From Tillandsia leiboldiana (taxonomy: Eukaryota > Streptophyta > Magnoliopsida > Poales > Bromeliaceae), in NCBI GenBank assembly GCA_029204045.2, contig CM055077.1:3038137-3102136 (forward strand): a DNA stretch of 64,000 nt, in the 5' to 3' direction. Made by a program: the position numbers and the translations under genes. Positions within the stretch are counted from its first letter, which is position 1; each line of letters begins with the position of its first letter. The notes beneath the pieces were generated by a model that made no database searches, was not told where the DNA came from, and saw only the letters and a program-made list of their open reading frames with translations. This document shows, in pieces, positions 36,501 through 49,014 of the stretch.

Positions 36501-37640
36501 CTGGGGATCGGTCACGAGAACGATAATCCGGCGGGGTTGCTCCCGCCGGCGATCGGGACGGCGGCTGCAGCGGGGTCTTCACCTGAAGGGTGGCCTCGAT
36601 GTCAGGAGTGTAGTGGTCGTGCCCAAAACCCCGAGAGACAAAGAAAGTTGCAAGAACTTACCTTGCCGGAGCAATGGAAGGAGAAGGTCGCTCCTGCGGC
36701 GGCGCTCGGCGGCGGCGCGGCGCGGGGAGGTTCCGGGAGGTGAGGCAGAGGGGAGGAGGTTTGTTGCAGGTGCGGCTAGGGCTGAGGGCTCGGGGGATCT
36801 AGGGTTTTCTTTCCAAAACCCCACATGTACATATATATATATGCGAGGTCACCTTGCATAATTGCAATAACACCCCTCCACACTTGGTATTTGCAGTACA
36901 GTCCTTCACAGTACTTAAGTCTCACACTCAAGTCCCTCCTCATGCAGTGGCACGCTTTACGAGGCAGGTTTCATAGGGATTTGTATGCAAAAAAACTATA
37001 TTTTCGCTATATTTCACGCTTTTCGAGGCGTTCTGGTCGTCGAAACGAAAAATGGACTGCGCCATGACGTCCGGCTCGACGAGACCTATCAGGTAGCGAT
37101 CTCTGATTTTCGCGAAACTGCCCGGATAAAATCTCGGTCCATAATAACTGTGTCAAAATACAGTTTTCGCGCTTTTCGAGATTCCAGAGTCGTCAAACAG
37201 AATTTTCGACTGCGCCATTGCGTTCAGAACATCGAAAATAGCTAGAATTGACTACTCGAATCACTATATTAGGAGTCCAGATAGTAGATTGGCCAACGTT
37301 GGCGCGAAGGGGACTCGAAATTAGGGGGTACTGTTCACTTGTACCCGCGACTTAAGTCGCGGGTCCCGCCGGCTTCAACGCCGATTTCTGGGAGATCCGA
37401 CCGTCAGATCTGAACAAGTTCAATATGGTTTTCACTCGGTTCGACGAGACGGTCGCACTCGTGGTCTCGGATTTTCGAGATCAGGCTCGGATTGAAAGGT
37501 GATATTTCTGGCCCATTCATTGTGCAAATTACACTGCAGAAAAGGGGCACTATCGCTATCTGAGCCATTTATGATCCAAATTCAACTTGACTTTTATCGA
37601 TTTCATTTACTTATTTATTTTTAAAATTCAAGTTCTTACA
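33510..37640 (-). repeat. 5' LTR (right copy) of the large retroelement
   Basis: Nearly identical to 28501-32632. By eye I find six substitutions (for example at 34234, 34819, 36250, 36586, 37069 and 37078) and a change in poly-T length near the end. This points to a recent insertion. Confidence 0.9.
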
Positions 37641-37990
37641 GATATGAATTTATTCAGAAATTTTAAAAGTTTACGAGATATTAATTTATTCAGAAATTTT
37701 AAAAGTTTACGATTACTAAATTTTGTATCTCTCTAAAAAGTAGGATTTCAAAATATGCTTCCTCCTTTCTCTTTCAGATCAAAAATGTATATAATTAGTT
37801 TTCGTATATAATAGCGATATGAATTTATTCAGAAATTTTAAAAGTTTACGAATACTAAATTTTTTAACTCTCTAAATTTTAGGATTTCAAAATATCCTTC
37901 TTCCTTTGTCTGTCAGATCAAAAATGTATATAAAAATTTGTATCAATTTCCAAATTTTAAACATCCTATTTTCTTTTCCTGTTAGATTTT

Positions 37991-38048
<58 letters not shown>

Positions 38049-38132
38049 ACATGTGCTTTGCAGTTTGATACTCTGTCCGATTGCCTGTGCGAGGTTATTT
38101 TCCATCCTCTACATCTTTCAATTTATTTAAGT

Positions 38133-38228
<96 letters not shown>

Positions 38229-38601
38229 AGATTAGTTCTTTATTTCTTTGTTTGGTTATTTTTCCTTTGTTACATGTTTAGATGTCAAAAATTATGTTTG
38301 GTTTGATAAAAGAATAAAGGAAACAAAATTATATTAATTAACTTAAGAAAATACTCTTTAAAAAACTGTTTGTTAAATAATTAATCATAATTTATATTAT
38401 TTACAATTACTTTTCGTATATAATAGTGATATTAATTTATTCAGAAATTTTAAAAGTTTACGATTACTAAATTTTGTATCTCTCTAAAAAGTAGGATTTC
38501 AAAATATGCTTCCTCCTTTCTCTTTCAGATCAAAAATGTATATAAAAATTGTATCAATTTCCAAATTTTAAACATCCTATTTTCTTTTCCTGTTAGATTT
38601 T

Positions 38602-38683
<82 letters not shown>

Positions 38684-39215
38684 ACATGTTTATTTGTCTG
38701 TTAGATCTTTCTTTCTCTATTAGATGTTTATAGATTTTTCCTTTTCCCGATTGCCTTACAATTCGATGGTCCGAGGGTACGGTTCGGTTTGATGGTACAT
38801 CCGCTTGCGTTCTTGCCGGGGTTGTTCCTTTTCCCGATTGGCTTACAATTCGATGGTCCGAGGGTACGGTTCGGTTTGATGGTACATCCGCTTGCGTTCG
38901 TGCGGGGGTTGGGTTTGGTTTCATGCTCCCTCCGCTTGCATTCGCCAGGTTAATTTTCATATTGCTTCTTTCTTTCTATATTAGATATCTTTATTTATTT
39001 AAGTTCAATTTTAAATTAATATATGTATGTTGGATGTTCATTTCTGTGTTAACCAGGTCAATTAAAGTTGGTAAGTTGGGATTGTACCGTTTCTCTGTAT
39101 CCTTCCCAGTTCGATTCCTGGTTCTTTTCGATTGCCTTCTGTTTGATGGTCCCTCCAATTGCCTTCGACAGGTTAATTTAATTTTAATAATTTTGGGTGA
39201 AATTGCGGCTGAATA
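37641..39215 (+). repeat. Modular array, part resumed after the retroelement
   Basis: Starts with the GATAT target copy and repeats the same blocks as 27535-28500: GAATTTATTCAGAAATTTTA several times, TCTGTCAGATCAAAAATGTA, CTGTCCGATTGCCTGTGCGA, and TTAGTTCTTTATTTCTTTGT. (TA)n lies at 37995-38045, 38136-38225 and 38604-38680. Two tandem ~87-bp exon-like blocks (TACAATTCGATGGTCCGAGG...) lie at about 38737-38911, and a related third ends in CGCCAGGTTAAT near 38950. Confidence 0.7.
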
Positions 39216-40448
39216 AGGAGGATTGCCTATAATTAGAAAAAAAAAATTAGATAGTACAAATTATATCAACTTCATTTCCTATATTTTGAAATTTCCAAGA
39301 GAATTTTTAAGTTTTTTTTGATTTTCTCAGAAATTGTTATGATATGCACTATCTTTTTCTATTTCTAAGGTTTTCATAAATGTACATTTAGAATTTGATT
39401 ATCATAAATATTATCTTCTGTTATTTTCAAAATTTCTATAAATGTAATTTACAAATCAAAATATTAGGTAATAAAAATTTTATGAAGTTTCCTTCCAATC
39501 TTTTCATATTTCCAAGATTTCTAAGATTTTTTCAAAATTTGCTATGATACCTACTATCTTATCATATTTCCAACTTTTCCATATGTTTTCTTATTTCCAA
39601 CATTTTCATAAATGTAGATTTAGAAATGTGGTTTTCATAAATGTACTATCATACATTTCCTCTTTTTCATACATTTCCTCTTTTCATTCACATTTAAGAT
39701 AACTATAAATATTAAGATAACCATAAATGTTCTCTTCCCAAGATATATACAAATATTATTTAAATATTATTAGTGAATATATTATTAAAACTACCTTTTT
39801 TTAATCCATAAAATATTCCCTTTCCAAGATAGTTATAAATGCTGTTATACCTTTTCTATTTCCAAGATATCTACAAATTTAACCTTTTAATTTTTAATTC
39901 GATTTTGATGGATTTCCAAGATATCCTCAATCATAACTCTGAAATTTGCTACAAATGTCATATCCAACATTTAATTTGTTATCATAACTACTACTTATAT
40001 CTAGATTTTGTTCCATAAATGTGTTTTTTTCATTCACATTTAAGATAACTATAAATGTTATTGTACTTTTTCTATTTTCAAGATATCTACAAATATAGTA
40101 ATATTTTAATATTTAATTTGATTTACTATCATACATTTCCTTTTTTTCATACATTTCCTCTTTTCATTCACATTTAAGATAACTATAAATATTAAGATAA
40201 CCATAAATGTGCTCTTCCCAAGATATGTACAAATATTATTTAAATATTATTACTGAATATATTATTAAAACTATTTTTTGTAATCCATAAAATATTTCCT
40301 TTTCCAAGATAGTCATAAATGCTGTTATACCTTTTCTATTTCCAAGATATCTACTAATATAGTAATATTTTAATATTTAATTTGATTTAATAGATTTCTA
40401 CAAATGTCATATGCAACATTTATTTATTTCCCCTCACCGAAGAAAACA
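39216..40448. other. AT-rich region with an internal duplication
   Basis: About 220 bp at 39650-39870 recur at 40128-40350 (CATACATTTCCTCTTTTCAT, then ...CCAAGATATCTAC). Many TTTCCAAGAT and ATAAATGT words suggest older duplications too. No gene seen. Confidence 0.55.
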
Positions 40449-41791
40449 AAAAATATTTACACATCTTCGTGTTTTGTCGTGATTATCACATTTTTTTGGT
40501 ACATGGTCCTTTACAAAACGAGAGTATTAAGTGATTAAATTCCATTTTTAATAATTTCTGTTTGTGTTACATGCCAAATTCAAGGCCTTCTCTTTTAATT
40601 ATAATGTGAAGAACATGGGCATTCATATATATATATATGTACTTTTTAATTAATTACTCTTTTAAGCTTAATAAGCAAGTCAAAATTTAATCGAACTTTG
40701 AGGTTGATTAGTCAATATCCAGATTCAGTTAGTCGAATTCAAAGCCTTCTCTTTTATGCTTAATTCATTAGCCATTCAAAGATTACCTTCCTCAAAGATT
40801 TGCAATCATAACTCTGAGATTTGCTATTAAATGGTATTATACTTTTCCTATTTCTATGATTTCAAATCTTTTCTTGCTATCATACTTCCAGATTTGGTCT
40901 TTTACGTGTTGTCTCATCCATAAATGATATCATATCTTCTCTTTTTTAATATTCAACTTATTTACTGATTTTTCGCCCCAAAACAAAAAAGAAAAAAACA
41001 TGATTTTGATGTGACATTTGTAGATTTCAAATCTACATGTTTTCTGAGATTTTTTATACCCTCTCGAAGAATGTGCACTATGTGCACTGTTTTCCTCCCT
41101 ACCATACCTACTCTATTAAAATATTTACACATCTTCGTGTTTTGTCGTGATTATCACATTTTTTTGGTACATGGTCCTTTACAAAACGAGAGTATTAAGT
41201 GATTAAATTCCATTTTTTATAATTTCTGTTTGTGTTACATGCCAAATTCAAGGCCTTCTCTTTTAATTATAATGTGAAGAACATGGGCATTCATATATAT
41301 ATATATATATATGTACTTTTTAATTAATTACTCTTTTAAGCTTAATAAGCAAGTCAAAATTTAATCGAACTTTGAGGTTGATTAGTCAATATCCAGATTC
41401 AGTTAGTCGAATTCAAAGCCTTCTCTTTTATGCTTAATTCATTAGCCATTCAAAGATTACCTTCCTCAAAGATTTGCAATCATAACTCTGAGATTTGCTA
41501 TTAAATGGTATTATACTTTTCCTATTTCTATGTTTTCAAATCTTTTCTTGCTATCATACTTCCAGATTTGGTCTTTTACGTGTTGTCTCATCCATAAATG
41601 ATATCATATCTTCTCTTTTTTAATATTCAACTTATTTACTGATTTTTCGCCCCAAAACAAAAAAGAAAAAAACATGATTTTGATGTGACATTTGTAGATT
41701 TCAAATCTACATGTTTTCTGAGATTTTTTATACCCTCTCGAAGAATGTGCACTATGTGCACTGTTTTCCTCCCTACCATACCTACTCTATT
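40449..41791 (+). repeat. Tandem duplication of a ~670-bp unit
   Basis: Copies 40449-41117 and 41118-41791 are almost identical. The main difference is a TA tract that is six bases longer in the second copy. Both end CCATACCTACTCTATT. No coding sequence. Confidence 0.9.
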
Positions 41792-43403
41792 GCTGATATC
41801 TTATGGGATTTGGTATCATTGTATGAGATTTGGATGTGTTCTTTCCATATAATATTATATAAATTCCCCTCATCTTTATAGTGATGTGATGTTTGTATAT
41901 TTCCCATTCTCCATCTCTAAGAATGTGCACTGTTCTTCTCTCTACCATACCTACTCCATTGCTGATATTGATTCCTATAAATATTTATGATTGTGTATGT
42001 GTACTATTGCATTAACTCTTACGAACTTAAACCCAAAAGGTAATATGTATTCTCTTATTCTATTCCATGGCTAGGATGTCCGTCATTAATACTTTACTAA
42101 CTACTTGACTGTTCCCTAGGTTCTCTCCTTTTTTCTGTACTGTTTTCCACGTGTGGTGTGCTCAGCTTTCTGTACTTTGCTCATCTTTTACTGATTTCCT
42201 ACAAGGTACACTACTTGTCCATCTATGATTTATAATCCCGAGTTTTCAATTCTCTTAATGTGTTCTCCTTGCTCAGTTTCTTTCGTTTAGTATCTTGGGT
42301 TCTTTCTTTCTTTTTTTACCTTTTAAATTTTCACTGTTTTATTTCTTTCACTTCTTACTTTTCTCTCTATGAGTTTTCCCCTTTCCGTGTACTGTTGGTT
42401 TTAAACCTGTGGTTCCGGCGTTGCTTCTCTGTGTACCTTTTTTTCATGCGTTGTTGTTTGCTGGATTTGTTGCATTTGCATGTAGTTTTACCTTCTGATT
42501 TCCCCTACGATGCTAAGAAGGAATGGTCGTCGGGTCGCGCAGTTCTTTGACCGGCAACCGACCACTACTTAATTGGTGGTGGTTTGGTATGGCCTGTTAA
42601 ATGGCAACTACTTGCTCCCTACGACTTCGATGTCCTTGCATGCTTCCTCCACCTTCCCCCTCCCCCCCCCCCCCCCCCTTCCATATGGGGTTTCCTGATC
42701 TTCTACTGTTGCGTTCCTCTCCACTTGTGATTTTTGCTTGGTTTCTTAATGTAATTTTTAAAAAGTTTGTTCTTTCCTGTACAGTTTTCTTTTTTGCATA
42801 CAGTTCTTACCTTAAATTAGCTGTGTTGGTAACAAGCTTTTCGTTCCGTTTCTTCATGTCATTTTTAAAAAGTTTGTTCTTCCCTGTACAGTTTTTTGTT
42901 TGCATACAGTTTTTACATTAGATTGGCTGTGTTGGTAACAAGGGGCGGTCTTGAATTTGGCTGTTCTTTGATGGGCAACCGGCCTGGCTTATTTGTTGCT
43001 TATTCGGCCGGCCCGTTAATTGGAAGGTACCTACTGCCAACCATCTTATTTTCTTGAACTGGTTTTTACACTGCGTTGCATACAGTTTTTCCCGCTTTAT
43101 TGGGTTTTCTTTCCCACTTCATTTTTTACAGCGCAACTTCTTTCATATGTTTGAGGTTTCCCGCAATCGCATTGCCTACAGTTTTTACCACTCTTATTGG
43201 ATTTTTTTCCCTTGCTACTGTTTTTCCCCCCGCAGCTTCCGCCATGCGTTTCGGATTTTATTGTTCTTGCTCTAATGCGTTTTGATCGCACTGCCTCTTA
43301 CGCCACCTACGTCAACTTCAATGATTTATCTCACCTTTTCTTTCTCCCCCCCCTCCCCCCCCCCCCCCCCCCCCACACTGCTGCGTCTCTTGCAGCTGCT
43401 GTT
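41792..43403 (+). other. Leader-like region upstream of the first dsRBM-like ORF
   Basis: T- and C-rich sequence without a recognisable gene. A segment with TTGACCGGCAAC (42547-42558) and GGTGGTGGTTTGG is echoed at about 42968-43030, and again at 52970-53000 upstream of the second dsRBM-like ORF. Poly-C runs lie at 42665-42678 and 43350-43373. A TCTCTTGCAG acceptor-like site is directly before the ORF, suggesting a spliced 5' UTR. Confidence 0.45.
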
Positions 43404-44009
43404 ATGACAACCGTAGTGATTCCGTTCGCACGTCTCCTTCGCGACGTTTTCGACCAAGCCCATTTGGACGTCCCCCCGTGTGTTGTTACAACAAATACGG
43501 ATGGTCAATTCCTAGCATACATAGATGTCCACATTTCGCGGGGTGAGTCTATAGTTGAGGTCCTCCGCTGTTGGAGTAGCCCGGCTTCAACCTCCGCCGC
43601 TGCTGAAGAAGAGGCATCCTGAAGCGCTGTGAAGCGCCTGATGCAGGAGATGGACCTGCACATCCGGGATGCTAATTACGACGACGCTTTATTTCACAAG
43701 ACTATGAACGACCAGCTTTCTCTTAATCTATCAAACCTCTCAAGCCAGTACAACAAACTGGCGTGGGACTACAATTTCCTGAAGGACTGCTACGTCCTCG
43801 CCACTAGCCAAAAGAATGAACTTCTTGCTGATCGTCTGAAGATACAGCAAGCTATTGATGAATGCAGTGCTGTTCTTAACACTCATCTCTCGCCCCTGAC
43901 CCAAGCTCCTCAGCCCGCTGTCGAGCCCCTGGCCCAGCCCCCTCAGCCCACTGCCGAGCCTCTGACCCAGCCCTCACAGCCCACTACCGGCTCCTCCCAT
44001 CCTGTGTAG
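43404..44009 (+). pseudogene. dsRBM-like/coiled-coil protein, interrupted by one TGA
   Basis: Begins MTTVVIPFARLLRDVFDQAH and runs 201 codons in one frame with a single internal TGA at 43620-43622 (codon 73). Without gaps it is colinear with the ORF at 54167: FLAYIDV matches FVAYIEF, VEVLRCW matches VETLRCW, and NYDDALFHK matches NYEDYMLYK; the TGA falls on Cys73 of that protein. Residues ~8-80 have the alpha-beta-beta-beta-alpha layout of a dsRNA-binding domain, residues ~85-165 look coiled-coil. The end has Pro-rich repeats (PLAQPPQPTAEP type) absent from the paralog. The function is unknown. Confidence 0.65.
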
Positions 44010-45377
44010 TCCTTTACCTGCTTACTCTAGATACTTCTAATGCTTATTGTAATCAATATACATTCGCGCCTTTTGGTTCCAGACGGCTCCATTTGATGGA
44101 CATGTACTGTCGAACACGGCTACCGGGTAGTTTTTCCTTTTTTACTCCGAACTCTTTTCCAATGGTAATGACCATATTTTGTGCATTCCGTACCGCCTTC
44201 CCCGGTTTACTAATGTGACAGGAAATGGGTTCTGGATGGTCTAATTATTGGGCAACCAACTAATTATTGGTTCTCGCTGGCCTAGAATTTAGACAACCAA
44301 CTTATTTCCTTCACTGTCCGCCCGGTTTACAAGTTTGGTTCCGTGCTACAGTTCGGCTTCTTTCTTGGGTACAACTTTGGTTTTGCCATTGCTTGTTCGC
44401 GCTTTCTCTTGCTTACAAATATTTACCGCACAGTTCTATTTCTGATATTTAATTGTGCCATATATTATGAGTTGCCCCTTACTTTTCCTGTGATTCCTGC
44501 ATGAAAAACATAGCTTCTGTATATAGTACTTCCTACTATGTTCACTGGTTCAGATTCAGTCTATGAGTTTTATATTAAAACTTCGGTTTATGTTATGGAG
44601 GACCTGCAGTTGCCGTTTCTAGGTTTGGACTCGGTATTAACAAATTTCCCGTGCTGTTGCTTACTTCTAACTATGTGGCTACCTGCTTCCATCCCCTGCT
44701 GTTGGTTTGCTGCGCCCTGCGTCTTCGTGTGTGTGCGGCTGCCTCCTCCTCTGTTCTACTGTGGGTTTGGTACGCTGGCGGATGTCTCCACCTATTGAGG
44801 TTCCCCGACGCTGCTCCTTTGTTGTCCCCCTGTGGTTCCCATGCCCTCTCTCCCATCTCTGCAACTTACCTCCGGTATTTATTAAGTTATATTTTGCTGC
44901 CTTCTAACTTTTTGCCTCCTTCGTGTTGCAACTGTGGGAATCATACAAGGTATACTGGCCTGTTGGGTTTAAATGTCGGTGCCGCTCTCTTTCTGTGGGT
45001 TGATAGCTGTCGTTACAGATGATGACTGCCTCTTATCTGAGCCCCCCTTCCCCCCCCCCCTTGCATTTCATTGTTTCTTTCGTGACTAAATGATGTTGAT
45101 TTTTCGAGGTCCTGCTATTTACATTTGCTTTGAGAGAATACTTCTGACTTTTCGACTTTTTTTCGCTTCCGTGCATGTTTATATCCTTCTTGCTTTCTCT
45201 GACAGATCAAACATGTATATAAAAATTTGTATCGATTTTAAAATTTTAAACACCCTATTTCCTTTTCGTTTTGCATTTTATTGTTTCTTCCAAGACTAAA
45301 TGACGTTGATTTTGAAACACCTGCTGTTTACATTTGGTTTCAGAGAGTTCTTTTGACTTTCCGAGTTTGCTGCACTT
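44010..45377 (+). other. Low-coding region with array-like blocks
   Basis: Mostly T/C-rich sequence, probably 3' sequence of the preceding pseudogene and further array blocks (TCTGACAGATCAAACATGTA near 45200 is a variant of the block at 27629). A C-run sits at 45048-45060. I recognise no gene. Confidence 0.45.
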
Positions 45378-45500
<123 letters not shown>

Positions 45501-45756
45501 CCCACCCTTATTTTTTCTTCTTGACCTCTTTTTTCCTACATTTGGGAATTTCCACCTTCCCTGGTTGAACTTTCTAAATGGTGGTTGCCGATTTTGCCAT
45601 GAGAGATTTTTCAAAAATTACCATGAGAGATTTTGAAAAAAAATGCTATTGATGCTTTCCCTTTTCCTTATTCTGGATTTGTTTTCCTGTACTTGACTAC
45701 TTGGATTTGTTTCCCTTATTCTGCTTCTACTTTTTTTCCCTTCTTTTTTACCCTTT

Positions 45757-46268
45757 CTCTTTGGGCAGTGATGATAAAGAAAAAGAAGGCTACAAAAAAT
45801 TACCCACAGTGCTCGAGGGATAGCTTCCCCATGGCTTTTGTGTCTTCTAACTTTGGAATTTCTGTTTTTCAACAAAAAAAAATAGGGATTTTTAAACATT
45901 GGATTCCCCCCCCCCCCCCCCCCGCCTCTATTTTTTGTAAATGCCGGTGGCCTGCGCCCAACCCGACACGGACAGGGCTTCATCTGGGACCCTCGGCGAT
46001 TCCTTCCAAGTTGGGATGGTACTATTTCTCTGAGCGGGCTTGCCTGCGCCCGACCCGCCGCGGTCAGGGCTTCATCTGGGAACCTCCGCTGATTCCTTCC
46101 AAGTTGGGATGGTAATATTTCTCTGAATAGGCTTTGCAGTTCCATTGCCTTCCGTCCCCGATTGGCTTACAATGAGTGGTCTGAGAATCGGATTCCGTTG
46201 ATGACCCGTCCGATTGCCCCTGCGAGGTTACTTACCATCCTCTACATCTTCCAACTTATTTACGATCA

Positions 46269-46332
<64 letters not shown>
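45757..46332 (+). repeat. Contig-end copy of a duplicated segment (left of gap)
   Basis: Contains a C-run (45907-45923), two tandem copies of a block GCCTGCGCCC...TTGGGATGGTA, an exon-like block from about 46139 to a GAGGTTACTT donor-like site, and a TA tract that runs into the N gap. The same content reappears right of the gap with many small deletions. Confidence 0.8.
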
Positions 46333-46432
46333 NNNNNNNNNNNNNNNNNNNNNNNNNNNNNNNNNNNNNNNNNNNNNNNNNNNNNNNNNNNNNNNNNNNN
46401 NNNNNNNNNNNNNNNNNNNNNNNNNNNNNNNN
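46333..46432. other. Assembly gap (100 N)
   Basis: Exactly 100 undetermined bases, the usual placeholder for a gap of unknown size. Confidence 0.99.
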
Positions 46433-46950
46433 CTCTTTGGGCAGTGATGATAAAGAAAAAGAAGGCTACAAAAAAATTACCACAGTGCTCGAGGGATAGC
46501 TCCCTATGGCTTTTGTGTCTCTAACTTTGGAATTTCGGTTTTTCAAAAAAAAAAATAGGGATTTTTAAACATTGGATTCCCCCCCCCCCCCCCGACTCTA
46601 GTTTTTGTAAATGCGGTGGCCTGCGCCAACCCGACCGGACAGGGTTCATCTGGACCCTCGGCGTTCCTTCCAGTTGGGATGTACATTCTCTGAGCGGGTC
46701 TTGCCTGCGCACGACCCGCCTGCGGTCAGGGCTTCTCTGGGAACCTCCGCTGATTCCTTCCAAGTTGGGATGGTAATATTTCTCTGAATAGGCTTGCAGT
46801 TCCATTGCCTTCCGTCCCCGATTGGCTTACAATGAGTGGTCTGAGAATCGGATTCCGTTTGATGACCCGTCCGATGCCCTGCGAGGTTACTTACCATCCT
46901 CTACATCTGTCCAACTATTCCGATCAATTGTATATATATATTATATATTA

Positions 46951-47000
<50 letters not shown>
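46433..47000 (+). repeat. Error-rich duplicate of the segment left of the gap
   Basis: Starts CTCTTTGGGCAGTGATGATA, identical to 45757, and follows it to the TA tract. Single-base losses and gains are scattered throughout (TTGGGATGGTACTATTTC versus TTGGGATGTACATTCTC). The pattern fits uncorrected long-read errors in an unmerged contig overlap more than a real duplication. Confidence 0.75.
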
Positions 47001-47002
<2 letters not shown>

Positions 47003-47401
47003 GGTAGATAGTTCTTTATTTCTTTGTTTGATTATTTATCCTTCGTCAGATGTTTAGATGTACAAAATAATATGTTTGGTTTCGTGAAAGAATAGGCAAG
47101 CCAAAATTATATTAATTAACTTACAAAATTACTCTTTAAAAACTCTGTTAAATGATTAATCACTACTTTACTATTACTTAAGATTAGTTTACGTATATAA
47201 TAATGATATTGATTTACTAGCAAATTTTGACAGTTTACGAATACTAAAATTTCTACCTCCATAAATTTGACGATTTCAAAATACCCTTTTCCCTTTCTCT
47301 GTCAGGTCAAAAATGAATATAAAAAATTGAACCAATTTTAAAATTTTAAACATCCTGCTCACTTTTCCTAACAAATCTTTAAATATATAAACGTATATGT
47401 A

Positions 47402-47415
47402 TATATGTACGTACG

Positions 47416-47468
<53 letters not shown>

Positions 47469-47509
47469 ATATATATATATATATATATATATCTGTATAT
47501 ATATATATA

Positions 47510-47580
<71 letters not shown>

Positions 47581-47620
47581 TTATATATATATGTATGTGT
47601 ATATGTACGTATATGTATAT
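47402..47620. repeat. Compound (TA)n and (TATATG)n microsatellite
   Basis: TA runs with CTATA/CTGTA breaks grade into about eleven tandem TATATG hexamers at 47512-47580. Confidence 0.93.
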
Positions 47621-48289
47621 ATGTTACAATTCGATTGGCTGACAATTCGATGGTCTGAGGGTACGGTTCGGTTTGATGGTTCATCCGCTTGTGTTCGTCA
47701 CGAGGTTGGGTTTGGTTTGATGCTCCGTCCGCCCGCACTCGCCAGGTTAATTTACATGTTTCTTCTTTCTTCCCCTGTTAGATCTTTTAATTTGTTTAAG
47801 TCAAATTTGAGATTAATATACGTGTGTTGGATGTCCATTTCTCTGTTGGGAGATTAATTGCAGATGGACTTTTCTGAGAAGTCTTTACATCATCATTACA
47901 AATAGTAATTTGCCGGCCCTTCGAGCCGCCGTGTCACTTTCTCATTAATTTGACTGAGGTGGTGTATTTTTGTTGCTTCGGAACCTAACCTGACTCCTTG
48001 CCTCCTCGGTCTCCTCTCTCTCTGTCCCCGAGCCTCTCTCTCTCTCTGTTCCCGAGGCTGCGCCCGAACCTTTCCATGGTCTGAGGGTGCGGTTCAGTTT
48101 GATGGTACATCCGCTTGCGTTCGTCACGGGGTTGAGAATGGTTTCCTGGTCTGTCCGCTTCCATCCGCCAGGTTAGTTTACATCTTGCTTCTTTCTATCC
48201 CTGTTAGATCTTTTAATTTGTTTAAGTAAAATTTGGAATTAATATTTGTGTGTTGGCTGTTCATTTCTCTGTTGGCAGATCAATTACAG

Positions 48290-48375
48290 TTGGTCATCCT
48301 GATCCTTTATTCGACAGACACGCAACATCAATTCAATGGGAGAGGAAGTTACTGGAGTTTCACTTCTTCCGTGCG
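48290..48375 (+). pseudogene. UBP12/UBP13-like MATH-domain exon fragment
   Basis: One frame reads TDTQHQFNGRGSYWSFTS, which matches the MATH-domain region DTQHQFNARESDWGFTS that I recall for plant ubiquitin proteases UBP12/UBP13. The match stops abruptly at both sides and runs into GT-rich sequence. A shorter copy (TDPQHQFNG) opens the fragment at 49940. Captured, non-functional. Confidence 0.6.
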
Positions 48376-48875
48376 TGTGTATTATACATATATATGTGTG
48401 TCTGTCCGGGAGTGTGTGTGTGTCGCTGTATGTGTGTGTGTGTGTGCATGCTTGTGTATATATATGTGTGTGCATGCTTGGGGATACCTATTTTTTGTAA
48501 ATGCCGGTGGGCTGCGCCCGACCCGACACGGACAGGGCTTCATCTGGGACCCTCTGCCGATTCCTTCCAAGTTGGGATGGTACTATTTCTCTAAGCCGGC
48601 TTGCCTGCGCCCGACCCGCCACGGCCAGGGCTTCATCTGGGACCCTCTGCTGATTCCTTCCAAGTTCGGATGGTAATATTTCTCTGAATAGAGTTTGCAG
48701 TTCCATTGCCTTCCGTTCCCGATTGGCTTACAATGAGTGGTCTGACATTGCCTTCCGTTCCCGATTGGCTTACAATGAGTGGTCTGAGAATCGGATCCCG
48801 TTTGATGACCTGTCTGATTGCCCGTGCGAGGTTACTTTCCACCCTCTACATCTTCCAACTTATTTAAGATAAATT

Positions 48876-49014
<139 letters not shown>

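Larger units (their letters stand above)
28501..37640 (-). mobile_element. LTR retrotransposon, Gypsy-like, no coding region, giant LTRs
   Basis: Two direct repeats of about 4.13 kb bracket an 877-bp core. Termini read TG...CA, and GATAT is duplicated at 28496-28500 and 37641-37645. Orientation is minus: the primer-binding site TGGTATCAGAGC (initiator Met tRNA) follows the right LTR, and the purine tract GGTGGGAGAGA precedes the left LTR. The core's 3' part (TTTCAGGGACGAAACTTCC on minus) resembles the non-coding end of plant Ty3/Gypsy elements. No gag, protease, RT or integrase is present, so it must have been copied with proteins from a relative. It sits inside the modular array. Confidence 0.9.

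Noticed and set aside
47945..48127. Small Arg/Glu-rich minus-strand frame
   Set aside because: It is the reverse reading of the CT-repeat leader copied from 25.8-26.9 kb.
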